A stretch of 25,164 nucleotides of DNA, from positions 1 through 25,164 of the forward strand of contig JADGHA010000006.1 of assembly GCA_019689695.1 (NCBI GenBank), read 5' to 3'. This DNA comes from Micromonosporaceae bacterium. Its GTDB lineage: Bacteria; Actinomycetota; Actinomycetes; Mycobacteriales; Micromonosporaceae. Every line of letters starts with the position of its first letter. Within the stretch, counting starts at the first letter, position 1. Of the stretch, positions 11,475 through 17,650 are shown piece by piece. Made by a program: the position numbers and the translations under genes. The notes under the pieces were generated by a model that made no database searches, had not been told where the DNA came from, and worked only from the letters and a program-made list of their open reading frames with translations.

Positions 11475-12609
11475 GGCCGCCCCCGTCGGTGGACCCCGCA
11501 CCGTGCCCGGCGGCCTGTTCGGCGAGCCGCACGAACTGGTCGAAGAGGTAGTCGGCGTCGTGCGTGCCGGCCGCCGCCTCCGGGTGGTACTGCACGGTGA
11601 ACGCCGGCACGTCCCGGCAGCGCAGCCCCTCCACGACCTTGTCGTTGAGGCAGACGTGGCTCACCTCGACCGCCCCGAACTCGGTCTCGGAGAAGGCGGG
11701 CGCCGCGACCGCGAAGCCGTGGTTGTGCGAGGTGATCTCCACCTTGCCGGTGGCCAGATCCTGCACCGGCTGGTTGATGCCGCGGTGGCCGTACCCCAGC
11801 TTGTAGGTGCCGAAGCCGAGCGCCCGGCCGAGGATCTGGCTGCCGAAGCAGATGCCGAACAGCGGCACCCGCCGGCGCATCACCTCCCTGGCCACGCCCA
11901 CCGCGTGGTCGGCGGTGGCCGGGTCGCCCGGGCCGGGCGAGAAGAACACCGCGTCCGGGTTGACCGCGGCCACGTCGTCGAACGTGGCGGACGCCGGCAG
12001 CACGTGCGTGGTGACCCCGCGGGCGGCCAGCCGGCGGGGCACGTTGCGCTTGATACCGAAGTCCAGCGCCGCCACGGTCAGCCGGTGCTCCCCCTCCGCG
12101 GCCACGGTGTACGCCCGGGGGGTGGTCACCTCGGCGGAGAGGTCGGCGCCGACCATCGGCGGCGCCTGGAGGACCCGCGCGTGCAGCGCGGCCGGGTCGA
12201 GGTCCACGCTGGACACGCCGACCCGCATCGCGCCCCGCTCGCGCAGGTGCCGGGTCAGCGCCCGGGTGTCGATGCCGGCGATGCCGACCACGCCCTCGTC
12301 CCGCAGCCGCTCCTCGAGCTCCCCGGTGGCCCGCCAGTTGGAGGCCAGCCGGGCGGGGTCGCGGACCACGTAACCGGCGACCCAGATCCGGTCCGACTCG
12401 TCGTCCTCGCCGTTGACCCCGGTGTTGCCGATGTGCGGGGCGGTCTGCACCACGACCTGGCGGTGGTACGACGGGTCGGTCAGCGTCTCCTGGTAGCCGG
12501 TCATCGCGGTGGCGAAGACCGCCTCCCCGAAGGTCTCCCCCACCGCGCCGAAGGCCTCCCCGCGGAACGTCCGGCCGTCCTCGAGGACCAGGATCGCCGG
12601 CCGGCTCAC
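11467..12609 (-). CDS. carA: Carbamoyl-phosphate synthase small subunit (glutaminase)
   Basis: CarA releases ammonia from glutamine for CarB. The 380-residue product has the N-terminal CPSase small-chain domain (LVLEDGRTFRGEAFG, ATAMTGYQETLTDPSY). The C-terminal class I amidotransferase follows, with FFSPGPGDP, the nucleophile Cys in LFGICFGSQILG and the His-Glu of QYHPEAAAG. The GTG start at 12609 overlaps the pyrC stop as GTGA; its last codons overlap the carB start. The frame is open far upstream into pyrC, but homology begins at VSRPAILVLEDG. No small membrane-protein gene separates pyrC and carA, unlike the arrangement I recall in mycobacteria and streptomycetes. Confidence 0.95.
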
Positions 12610-13883
12610 CGCAGCGCCTTCCCGTCCAGCACCGTGGGCGCCCCCCGCAGGAAGGTGGCCACCACACGGGCCGGCAGCGTCATCCCGGCGTACGGGGTGT
12701 TCCGGCTCCGGCTGGCCAGCTCCGCCGGGTCCACCGTCCACCGGGCGGCCGGGTCGACCAGGGTCAGGTTCGCCGGCGCCCCGGCCACCAGGTCCTGCCC
12801 GTGCCCGGACAGCCCGGCGATGCGGGCGGGCGTACGGGACATCCGCTCGGCGATCAGGTCCCACCGCGGGCCCAGCACCTCGACCACGATGGACAGCGCG
12901 GTCTCCAGGCCGAGCATGCCGGGCCGGGCGTACGCCCACTCGCACTCCTTGTCCTCCACCGCGTGCGGCGCGTGGTCGGTGGCGACCGCGTCGATGACCC
13001 CCTCGGCCAACGCGGCGCGCAGCGCGGCCGTGTCGGCGGCGGTCCGCAGTGGCGGATTGACCTTGAACACCGGGTCGTATCCGGTCGCCCGCTCGTCGGT
13101 GAGCAGCAGGTGGTGCGGACAGACCTCCGCGGTCACCCGGATGCCCCGGGCCTTGGCCCAGCGCAGAATCTCCACGCTCCCCGCGGACGACACGTGGCAG
13201 ACGTGCAGCCGGCTGTCCACGTGCTCGGCGAGCAGCACGTCCCGGGCGATGATCGCCTCCTCGGCCACCGCCGGCCAGCCGGCCAGGCCGAGCCGGGTCG
13301 CCACCTCGCCCTCGTGCATCTGGGCGCCCTCGGTCAGCCGGGGCTCCTCGGCGTGCTGCGCGATCACCCCGTCGAACGCCTTGACGTACTCCAGCGCGCG
13401 GCGCATCAGCCGCGGGTCGGCCACGCAGTGCCCGTCGTCGGAGAAGATCCGCACCGCCGCCGCGGAACTGGCCATCGCGCCCAGCTCGGCCAGCCGCTCG
13501 CCGCGCAGGCCCACGGTGACCGCGCCGACCGGCTGCACATCGACCAGGCCGGCCTCGCGGCCGAGCCGGTAGACCTGCTCGACCACGCCGGCGGTGTCGG
13601 CCACCGGGTCCGTGTTGGCCATCGCGCAGACCGCGGTGTACCCGCCCAGCGCCGCCGCGCGGCTGCCGGTCTCGACCGTCTCGGCGTCTTCCCGGCCGGG
13701 CTCGCGCAGGTGGGTGTGCAGGTCGACCAGGCCGGGCAGGGCGACCAGCCCGTCCGCGTCCACCAGCTGCGCGCCGCGCGCGTCCAGTCCGGTGCCGACC
13801 TCGGCGATGACGCCGTCGCGCAGCAGCAGGTCGGCCGGCTCGCCGCCGAGCACGCGCACGCCCTTGATCAGGTACTGGGTCAC
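12606..13883 (-). CDS. pyrC: Dihydroorotase
   Basis: PyrC cyclises carbamoyl aspartate to dihydroorotate in the cytosol. The 425-residue product is a class I, metal-dependent amidohydrolase. It has the metal-binding DLHTHLREPG, ANTDPVADT, HVCHVSSAGSVEILRWAKARG with ligand histidines, VTAEVCPHHLLLTDE, and the catalytic Asp in AVATDHAPH. The GTG start at 13883 overlaps the pyrB stop as GTGA. Upstream open frame inside pyrB is antisense-free shadow and was excluded because homology starts at MTQYLIKGVRVLGG. Confidence 0.95.
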   Translation of the reverse strand: MTQYLIKGVRVLGGEPADLLLRDGVIAEVGTGLDARGAQLVDADGLVALPGLVDLHTHLREPGREDAETVETGSRAAALGGYTAVCAMANTDPVADTAGVVEQVYRLGREAGLVDVQPVGAVTVGLRGERLAELGAMASSAAAVRIFSDDGHCVADPRLMRRALEYVKAFDGVIAQHAEEPRLTEGAQMHEGEVATRLGLAGWPAVAEEAIIARDVLLAEHVDSRLHVCHVSSAGSVEILRWAKARGIRVTAEVCPHHLLLTDERATGYDPVFKVNPPLRTAADTAALRAALAEGVIDAVATDHAPHAVEDKECEWAYARPGMLGLETALSIVVEVLGPRWDLIAERMSRTPARIAGLSGHGQDLVAGAPANLTLVDPAARWTVDPAELASRSRNTPYAGMTLPARVVATFLRGAPTVLDGKALR

Positions 13884-14806
13884 GACGGCTTCCCTCCGAG
13901 CAGCAGGTACAGCACGGCCATCCGCACCGAGACGCCGTTGGCGACCTGTTCGACGATGGTGGAGCGGGCCGAGTCGGCGACCTCCGGGGCGATCTCCATG
14001 CCCCGGTTCATCGGCCCGGGGTGCATCACCAGCGCGTGCTCGGGCAGCCGGCGCATCCGCGGCCCGTCCAGCCCGTACCGGCGGGCGTACTCGCGGGCAG
14101 AGGGGAAGAACGAGTCGGTCATCCGCTCCCGCTGCACCCGCAGCATCATCACCACGTCCGCGTCGGGCAGCACCGCATCCAGGTCGTAGCTGACGCTGAT
14201 GCCGGGCACCAAAGCGGTGGCGATGTCCACCGGCAGCAGGGTGGGCGGGCCGACCAGGGTGACCTTCGCCCCCAGCGTGGACAGCAGCAGCACGTTGGAC
14301 CGGGCCACCCGGCTGTGCAGCACGTCTCCGACGATCACCACGTGCAGCCCGGCGACGCGGCCGAGCCGGGCCCGCATGGTGTACGCGTCGAGCAGCGCCT
14401 GCGTCGGGTGCTCGTGGGTGCCGTCGCCGGCGTTGAGCACCGACCCGTCCACCCAGCCGGCGAGCCGGTGCGGCGCGCCCGCGGCAGGGTGGCGGACCAC
14501 CACCGCGTCGGCACCCATCGCCTGCAGGGTGAGCGCGGTGTCCTTGAGGCTCTCGCCCTTGGAGACGCTGGACCCCTTGGCCGAGAAGTTGATCACGTCG
14601 GCGGAGAGCCGCTTCGCCGCCGCCTCGAAGGAGATGCGGGTTCGGGTGGAGTCCTCGTAGAACAGGTTCACCACGGTCCGGCCGCGCAGGGTGGGCAGCT
14701 TCTTCACCTGGTGGCCGGCGAGGTTGGCCATCTCCTGCGCGGTGTCCAGGATCATCGTCGCGGTCGCCGCGTCCAGGTCGGCCGCGGACAGCAGGTGACG
14801 CGTCAT
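13880..14806 (-). CDS. pyrB: Aspartate carbamoyltransferase catalytic subunit
   Basis: PyrB joins carbamoyl phosphate and aspartate. The 308-residue product has the carbamoyl-phosphate site FYEDSTRTRISFE, the mobile-loop GSSVSKGESLKDT, and NAGDGTHEHPTQALLDAYT with the HPTQ motif. Further aspartate-domain motifs are VVIVGDVLHSRVARSN and the C-terminal VMHPGPMNRGMEI. No regulatory chain gene (pyrI) is present, as usual in actinobacteria. ATG 14806 overlaps the pyrR stop as ATGA, so its translation is probably coupled to pyrR and hence to the PyrR control site upstream. Confidence 0.96.
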   Translation of the reverse strand: MTRHLLSAADLDAATATMILDTAQEMANLAGHQVKKLPTLRGRTVVNLFYEDSTRTRISFEAAAKRLSADVINFSAKGSSVSKGESLKDTALTLQAMGADAVVVRHPAAGAPHRLAGWVDGSVLNAGDGTHEHPTQALLDAYTMRARLGRVAGLHVVIVGDVLHSRVARSNVLLLSTLGAKVTLVGPPTLLPVDIATALVPGISVSYDLDAVLPDADVVMMLRVQRERMTDSFFPSAREYARRYGLDGPRMRRLPEHALVMHPGPMNRGMEIAPEVADSARSTIVEQVANGVSVRMAVLYLLLGGKPS

Positions 14807-15477
14807 CGGCGATCACGCCCCGATCCACCTTCGCGTCCCGCCTGTCCGCCCCGGAGCTGGACCTCGTCGGCGCCGTCGGTCTCGGCGAGCAGCACCCGGA
14901 CGGTCTCGGTCAGCGCGGTGGGGATGTTCTTGCCCACGTAGTCGGCGCGGATCGGCAGCTCCCGGTGGCCGCGGTCGACGAGCACCGCGAGCTGCACCGC
15001 GCGGGGCCGACCCAGATCCTGCAGCGCGTCCAGCGCGGCCCGCACGGTGCGGCCGGAGAAGAGCACGTCGTCGACGAGGATCACCTGCCGGCCGTCGATG
15101 CCGCCCGGGGGCGGTTCGGTGCGGCCCAGCGCGCGGGCGGCGCGCAGCCGCAGGTCGTCGCGGTAGAGGGTGACGTCGAGGGTGCCGGTGGGCACGCGCA
15201 CGCCCTCGAAGGTGTGGATGCGGTCGGCGAGCCGGCGGGCCAGTGGCACGCCTCGGGTGGGAATGCCGAGCAGCACCACGTCGGTCGCGCCGTCGGTCTT
15301 CTCGAGGATCTGGTGGGCGATCCGGTCGACGATGCGCTGCAGGTCGGTGCTGGAGAGGATGGTCTTGCCGGACGGTGTGGCCGGCTGGTCCGGGCTCGGT
15401 CCGGCCGACGCGGCCGCCGGGCCCAGGCGGGCCGGCGACGCCGGCTCCTGCCGCGGGGCAGCCTGTGGGTAGGCCAA
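14803..15477 (-). CDS. pyrR: Pyrimidine operon RNA-binding regulator / uracil phosphoribosyltransferase
   Basis: PyrR binds pyr mRNA in response to UMP/UTP and has uracil phosphoribosyltransferase activity. The 224-residue product contains the full core from about residue 37: KTILSSTDLQRIVDRIAHQILEK, GIPTRGVPLARRLA, LDVTLYRDDL and the PRPP loop VILVDDVLFSGRT (132-144). It is longer than the roughly 180-residue B. subtilis protein, with an Ala/Pro-rich N-terminal tail (1-36) and a basic Gly/Arg-rich C-terminal tail (about 205-224). The start is TTG at 15477, fixed by a strong GGAGG 8 nt upstream; no Met or Val start lies closer to the core. It is the first gene of the pyr operon. Confidence 0.93.
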   Translation of the reverse strand: MAYPQAAPRQEPASPARLGPAAASAGPSPDQPATPSGKTILSSTDLQRIVDRIAHQILEKTDGATDVVLLGIPTRGVPLARRLADRIHTFEGVRVPTGTLDVTLYRDDLRLRAARALGRTEPPPGGIDGRQVILVDDVLFSGRTVRAALDALQDLGRPRAVQLAVLVDRGHRELPIRADYVGKNIPTALTETVRVLLAETDGADEVQLRGGQAGREGGSGRDRR

Positions 15478-15478
15478 C

Positions 15479-15494
15479 GGAAGGACCTCCTTCC
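15479..15494 (-). promoter_or_regulatory. Hairpin that buries the pyrR Shine-Dalgarno sequence
   Basis: The minus strand reads GGAAGGAGGTCCTTCC directly before the pyrR start (one nt, then TTG). It can fold as GGAAGG/CCTTCC with an AGGT loop, which places GGAGG in the stem and loop. Folding would restrict ribosome access. The site touches the candidate PyrR-binding loop, so the two could act together as a translational switch. Confidence 0.55.
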
Positions 15495-15511
15495 CCGCCT
15501 CACGGGACGGG
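15494..15511 (-). promoter_or_regulatory. Candidate PyrR RNA-binding loop in the pyr leader
   Basis: The minus strand reads CCCG-TCCCGTGAGG-CGGG: a 4-bp stem around a 10-nt loop. The segment CGTCCCGTGAGGCG matches the PyrR-binding consensus ARUCCNGNGAGGYU at 12 of 14 positions, including every core base (UCC, G, GAGG, Y). It ends exactly where the SD-containing hairpin begins. In Mycobacterium smegmatis PyrR is reported to repress translation by binding near the ribosome site; this layout fits that mode better than transcription attenuation, as no terminator is visible. Confidence 0.65.
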
Positions 15512-15618
15512 TCGTTAAAGGACGTCTGGCTGGCTGAACGTTACCAGCGCGGGCGGCCGGCTCCCCGGCTGACCCGAGTGAACCGCGTCATGCACGGACT
15601 TTCGATGAGGACAAAACG

Positions 15619-15649
15619 AACATAAGGCAACAGAGAGGGGCAACGTCAA
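15619..15649 (-). promoter_or_regulatory. Candidate pyr operon promoter
   Basis: The minus strand carries TTGACG (15649-15644) and TATGTT (15624-15619), separated by 19 nt, slightly longer than the ideal 17. Transcription would start near 15612, giving a leader of about 135 nt that contains the PyrR loop. The region is markedly richer in A+T than its surroundings. Confidence 0.4.
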
Positions 15650-15661
15650 AGTAATCAACAC

Positions 15662-15690
15662 TTGACCACGAGTCGGCCACCCCGTACCGT
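15662..15690 (+). promoter_or_regulatory. bldD promoter (-35 TTGACC, -10 TACCGT)
   Basis: TTGACC at 15662-15667 and TACCGT at 15685-15690 are separated by exactly 17 nt, a good match to the principal sigma factor consensus TTGACN/TANNNT. Transcription would start near 15697, about 50 nt before the bldD ATG. A perfect 10-bp palindrome, AGCGATCGCT (15701-15710), and an AGTGA (15715-15719) follow; Streptomyces BldD represses its own gene through AGTGA/TCAC half-sites, but here the spacing and orientation are not convincing. Confidence 0.6.
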
Positions 15691-15747
15691 CACGCTCCGT
15701 AGCGATCGCTGGGGAGTGAACCCCGGGTACGACTGGGAGTGTTCCGA

Positions 15748-16239
15748 ATGCCCTCTGAGTACGCCAAGTCCTTGGGCGCCCGCCTGCGCTCGATCCGCCA
15801 GCAGCAGGGACTCTCCCTGCAGGGGGTGGAGGAGAAGTCGAACGGACGCTGGAAGGCCGTCGTGGTCGGCTCGTACGAGCGCGGCGACCGGGCGGTGACC
15901 GTGTCCCGCCTCGCCGAGCTCGCCGACTTCTACCGGGTGCCGGTCGCCGAGCTGCTGCCCGACGGCAGCGGGGTCCGGCACGAGCCCACCAGCAAGATCG
16001 TCCTCGACCTGGAGAAGCTCTACGACCAGGCCGCCGAGGACCTGGCCTACGTCGCCCGGTACGCCCGCGCGATCCAGCAGCAGCGCGGCGACTACAACGG
16101 GCGGGTGCTGTCCATCCGCGCGCAGGACCTGCAGGCGCTCGCCATCGTCTACGACTCGTCGCCGTCCGGCCTCATCGAGCGGCTCAACGAGCACGGCGTG
16201 CTGCTCACCAGCGACCCGCGCGCCCTGTTCGCCTCCTGA
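15748..16239 (+). CDS. bldD: Developmental master regulator BldD
   Basis: BldD represses sporulation genes during vegetative growth of filamentous actinomycetes when dimerised by tetrameric cyclic di-GMP. The 163-residue product has the N-terminal helix-turn-helix domain (SLGARLRSIRQQQGLSLQGV, then WKAVVVGSYERGDRAVTVSR, residues 8-54). A linker follows at about 71-82, then the C-terminal c-di-GMP domain. The ligand signature RXD-X8-RXXD is present as R113-G-D115 ... R124-A-Q-D127. ATG 15748 is favoured by GGGAG 8 nt upstream; a GTG at 15739 overlaps that site. It is divergent from pyrR and sits between pyrR and nusB, the location known in Streptomyces. Confidence 0.96.
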   Translation: MPSEYAKSLGARLRSIRQQQGLSLQGVEEKSNGRWKAVVVGSYERGDRAVTVSRLAELADFYRVPVAELLPDGSGVRHEPTSKIVLDLEKLYDQAAEDLAYVARYARAIQQQRGDYNGRVLSIRAQDLQALAIVYDSSPSGLIERLNEHGVLLTSDPRALFAS

Positions 16240-16255
16240 CCCTCTCCCCGACCCT

Positions 16256-16308
16256 CCCGTTGATCATGAGGTAAGGGGCGGCACGCCGTTCACCTCATGA
16301 TCAACGGG
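16256..16308. repeat. Perfect 17-bp-arm inverted repeat after bldD (REP-like or terminator)
   Basis: Arms CCCGTTGATCATGAGGT (16256-16272) and its exact reverse complement (16292-16308) flank a 19-nt spacer. That spacer itself can pair as GGCG-GCA-CGCC, giving a long two-step hairpin. It begins 16 nt after the bldD stop, so it could terminate bldD transcription, though AAAATC rather than a T-tract follows. The arm sequence looks like a dispersed intergenic repeat that I associate with Micromonospora genomes; this needs a genome search. It differs in sequence from the repeat in carB. Confidence 0.75.
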
Positions 16309-16316
16309 AAAATCGG

Positions 16317-16346
16317 TTGGCGGTGGCGGGCCACGAAGCCTAGCTT
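16317..16346 (+). promoter_or_regulatory. Candidate promoter for the methyltransferase gene
   Basis: TTGGCG (16317-16322) and TAGCTT (16341-16346) are 18 nt apart. The expected start near 16353 coincides with an ATG at 16354, which would make a leaderless message, and lies 26 nt before the GTG of the methyltransferase. It sits directly after the inverted repeat, implying transcription separate from bldD. Confidence 0.4.
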
Positions 16347-16353
16347 CCCGGGC

Positions 16354-16488
16354 ATGGCAGCCATGATGGCGGTCTTCCGTGGCCGCGCCCGGGCGACGCC
16401 GTGCCGCCCCGGCCCGCACCGCGCCGGCTCGCACCGCGCCGGCCCGCACCCGGTCGCCGAACCCGCCCGGGGCCCACGCGCTCGCTGA
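16354..16488 (+). CDS. Possible leaderless leader peptide ORF overlapping the methyltransferase start
   Basis: An ATG at 16354, next to the predicted transcription start, opens a 44-codon frame beginning MAAMMAVFRGRARATPC. It ends at TGA 16486-16488, 110 nt inside the methyltransferase gene but in another frame. Many erm genes are controlled by translated leader ORFs, which is why it is listed. Against it: the Arg/Pro/His-rich remainder looks like an out-of-frame reading of GC-rich repeat DNA. No homology is recognised. Confidence 0.25.
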   Translation: MAAMMAVFRGRARATPCRPGPHRAGSHRAGPHPVAEPARGPRAR

Positions 16489-17152
16489 TCACGTCGCCGC
16501 CCGCCTGGTGCGGCAGTCTTCCGTCCAGCCCGGCGACCTCGTCCTTGACCTCGGGGCCGGCGACGGGGCGCTCACCGTGCCGCTCGCCCGCACCGGTGCC
16601 CGCGTCATCGCCGTGGAGCGGGACGGCCGCGCCGTCCGGCGGCTCGCCGCGCGGGTCGCCGGATACCCCAACGTCACCGTCGTGGCCGGCGATGTGCTCG
16701 GCGTGCCGCTCCCCCGCCGGCCGTACGCGGTGGTGGCCAACATCCCGTTCAGCGTCACCACCGCCCTGCTGCGGCGCCTGCTGGACTCCCCACTGGCCGC
16801 GGCCGACCTGGTCGTCGAATACGGAGCCGGGCGCCTGTTCACCGCCGCCCGGCCCGGACGGGCCGAGGTGCTGGCCTGGCAGGCCACCTTCCAGCTGACC
16901 CACGGCGCAACCCTGCCGGCCAGCTGCTTCCGGCCGCCGCCCGCGGTGGACGCGCTCGTGCTGCGGATGCGCCGCCGCCCGCAGCCGCCGCCGGCCGGCC
17001 TCACCAGCCTGCTGCGCCGCGCGTACCGCACCCGGACCGCCCCGATCGGGCGGGTGGTCGGCCGGGCCGCGGCCCGCCAGGCCGGCATCGACCCCCACCT
17101 GCCGGTCACCTACCTCACCGCCCAGGACTGGCTCAGCCTGGCTCGGCGGTGA
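16379..17152 (+). CDS. Erm/KsgA-type rRNA adenine N6-methyltransferase family protein
   Basis: The 257-residue product has the SAM-dependent methyltransferase fold of enzymes that dimethylate adenines in rRNA. Motif I is VLDLGAGDGALT (55-66). The acidic end of strand 2 is in VIAVERD (Glu80), and Asp105 lies in AGDVLG. The catalytic motif is ANIPFSVTTALL (120-131, N-I-P-F), and the C-terminal FRPPPAVDALVL matches the family's F-x-P-x-V pattern. N-I-P-F and the short C-terminus favour Erm (23S, macrolide resistance) over KsgA. It is divergent: the usual QNF near the N-terminus is replaced by SPNPPGAHAL, and a VVEYGAG stretch follows motif IV. Residues 11-25 are three PART repeats. GTG 16379 is the only plausible start and has no clear Shine-Dalgarno sequence. 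Target and resistance phenotype are inferred only. Confidence 0.8.
   Translation: MAAPGRRRAAPARTAPARTAPARTRSPNPPGAHALADHVAARLVRQSSVQPGDLVLDLGAGDGALTVPLARTGARVIAVERDGRAVRRLAARVAGYPNVTVVAGDVLGVPLPRRPYAVVANIPFSVTTALLRRLLDSPLAAADLVVEYGAGRLFTAARPGRAEVLAWQATFQLTHGATLPASCFRPPPAVDALVLRMRRRPQPPPAGLTSLLRRAYRTRTAPIGRVVGRAAARQAGIDPHLPVTYLTAQDWLSLARR
16411..16455 (+). repeat. 15-nt tandem repeat in the 5' end of the methyltransferase gene
   Basis: Units GGCCCGCACCGCGCC (16411-16425) and GGCTCGCACCGCGCC (16426-16440) differ by one base. A third copy (16441-16455) has drifted in its last bases. Because 15 is a multiple of 3, the repeat encodes PARTA-PARTA-PARTR and could change copy number without shifting the frame. 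Confidence 0.75.
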
Positions 17153-17202
17153 GTCGCGACGATTCAGGGGTGAACAGCGGTGGCCGAGGAGCGGATCCGC
17201 AG

Positions 17203-17637
17203 CTACGGGGTGGCGAACTCGGCGATGCGGGCGAGCACGCCGTTGAGGAACCGCGGTGAGTCCTCAGTGGAGAGTTGGCGGGCCAGCTCCACCGCCTCGG
17301 TGATCGCCACCGGCGGGTCGATCTCGTCGACATAGAGCAACTCGAAGACGGCGATCCGGGCGAGGTTGCGGTCCACCGGCGGCATCCGCTCCAGCGTCCA
17401 ACCCTCGGCGTAGCTGCCGATCAGCTCGTCGATCCGGTCGCGGTGCTCCGCCACGCCCTCCACCAGCCGGATCGCGTAACCCAGGTGCTCCGGGTGCGGC
17501 CGCTCCAGCCGCTGGACGTACTCCCGCAGCGCGTCCGGCACCGGTATGCCGCGCAGGTCCGCCTCGTACAGCACGTCCAGGGCCCGTTTGCGCGCCTTGC
17601 GGCGCGCGGTCATCGCCTGCTTCGGCGCCTCCGCCAT
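17203..17637 (-). CDS. nusB: Transcription antitermination factor NusB
   Basis: NusB binds BoxA RNA with NusE (S10) in antitermination of rRNA operons. The 144-residue product has the all-helical family pattern: ARRKARKRALDVLYEADLRG at the N-terminus, then DELIGSYAEGWTLERMPPVDRNLARIAVFELLY. PPVAITEAVELARQLSTEDSPRFLNGVLARI follows. ATG 17637 lies 13 nt after the efp stop; a start at ATG 17613 (MTARRKAR) is possible, and the frame stays open upstream into efp but without homology. It ends 50 bp from the convergent methyltransferase stop; only a 10-bp GCGGATCCGC palindrome (17191-17200) lies between. Confidence 0.94.
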   Translation of the reverse strand: MAEAPKQAMTARRKARKRALDVLYEADLRGIPVPDALREYVQRLERPHPEHLGYAIRLVEGVAEHRDRIDELIGSYAEGWTLERMPPVDRNLARIAVFELLYVDEIDPPVAITEAVELARQLSTEDSPRFLNGVLARIAEFATP

Positions 17638-17650
17638 GGTCTGCGACGGA

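Noticed and set aside
15690..15719. BldD operator (AGTGA ... TCAC) in the bldD leader
   Set aside because: TCAC (15690-15693) and AGTGA (15715-15719) occur, but in the everted order with a wide gap, unlike the Streptomyces site.
15655..16194. Minus-strand 179-residue frame opposite bldD
   Set aside because: It is the antisense shadow of bldD; BldD is clear in both sequence and gene context.
17191..17200. GCGGATCCGC palindrome between the methyltransferase and nusB stops as a bidirectional terminator
   Set aside because: There is no loop, no T-tract, and such a 10-bp palindrome is likely by chance in this base composition.
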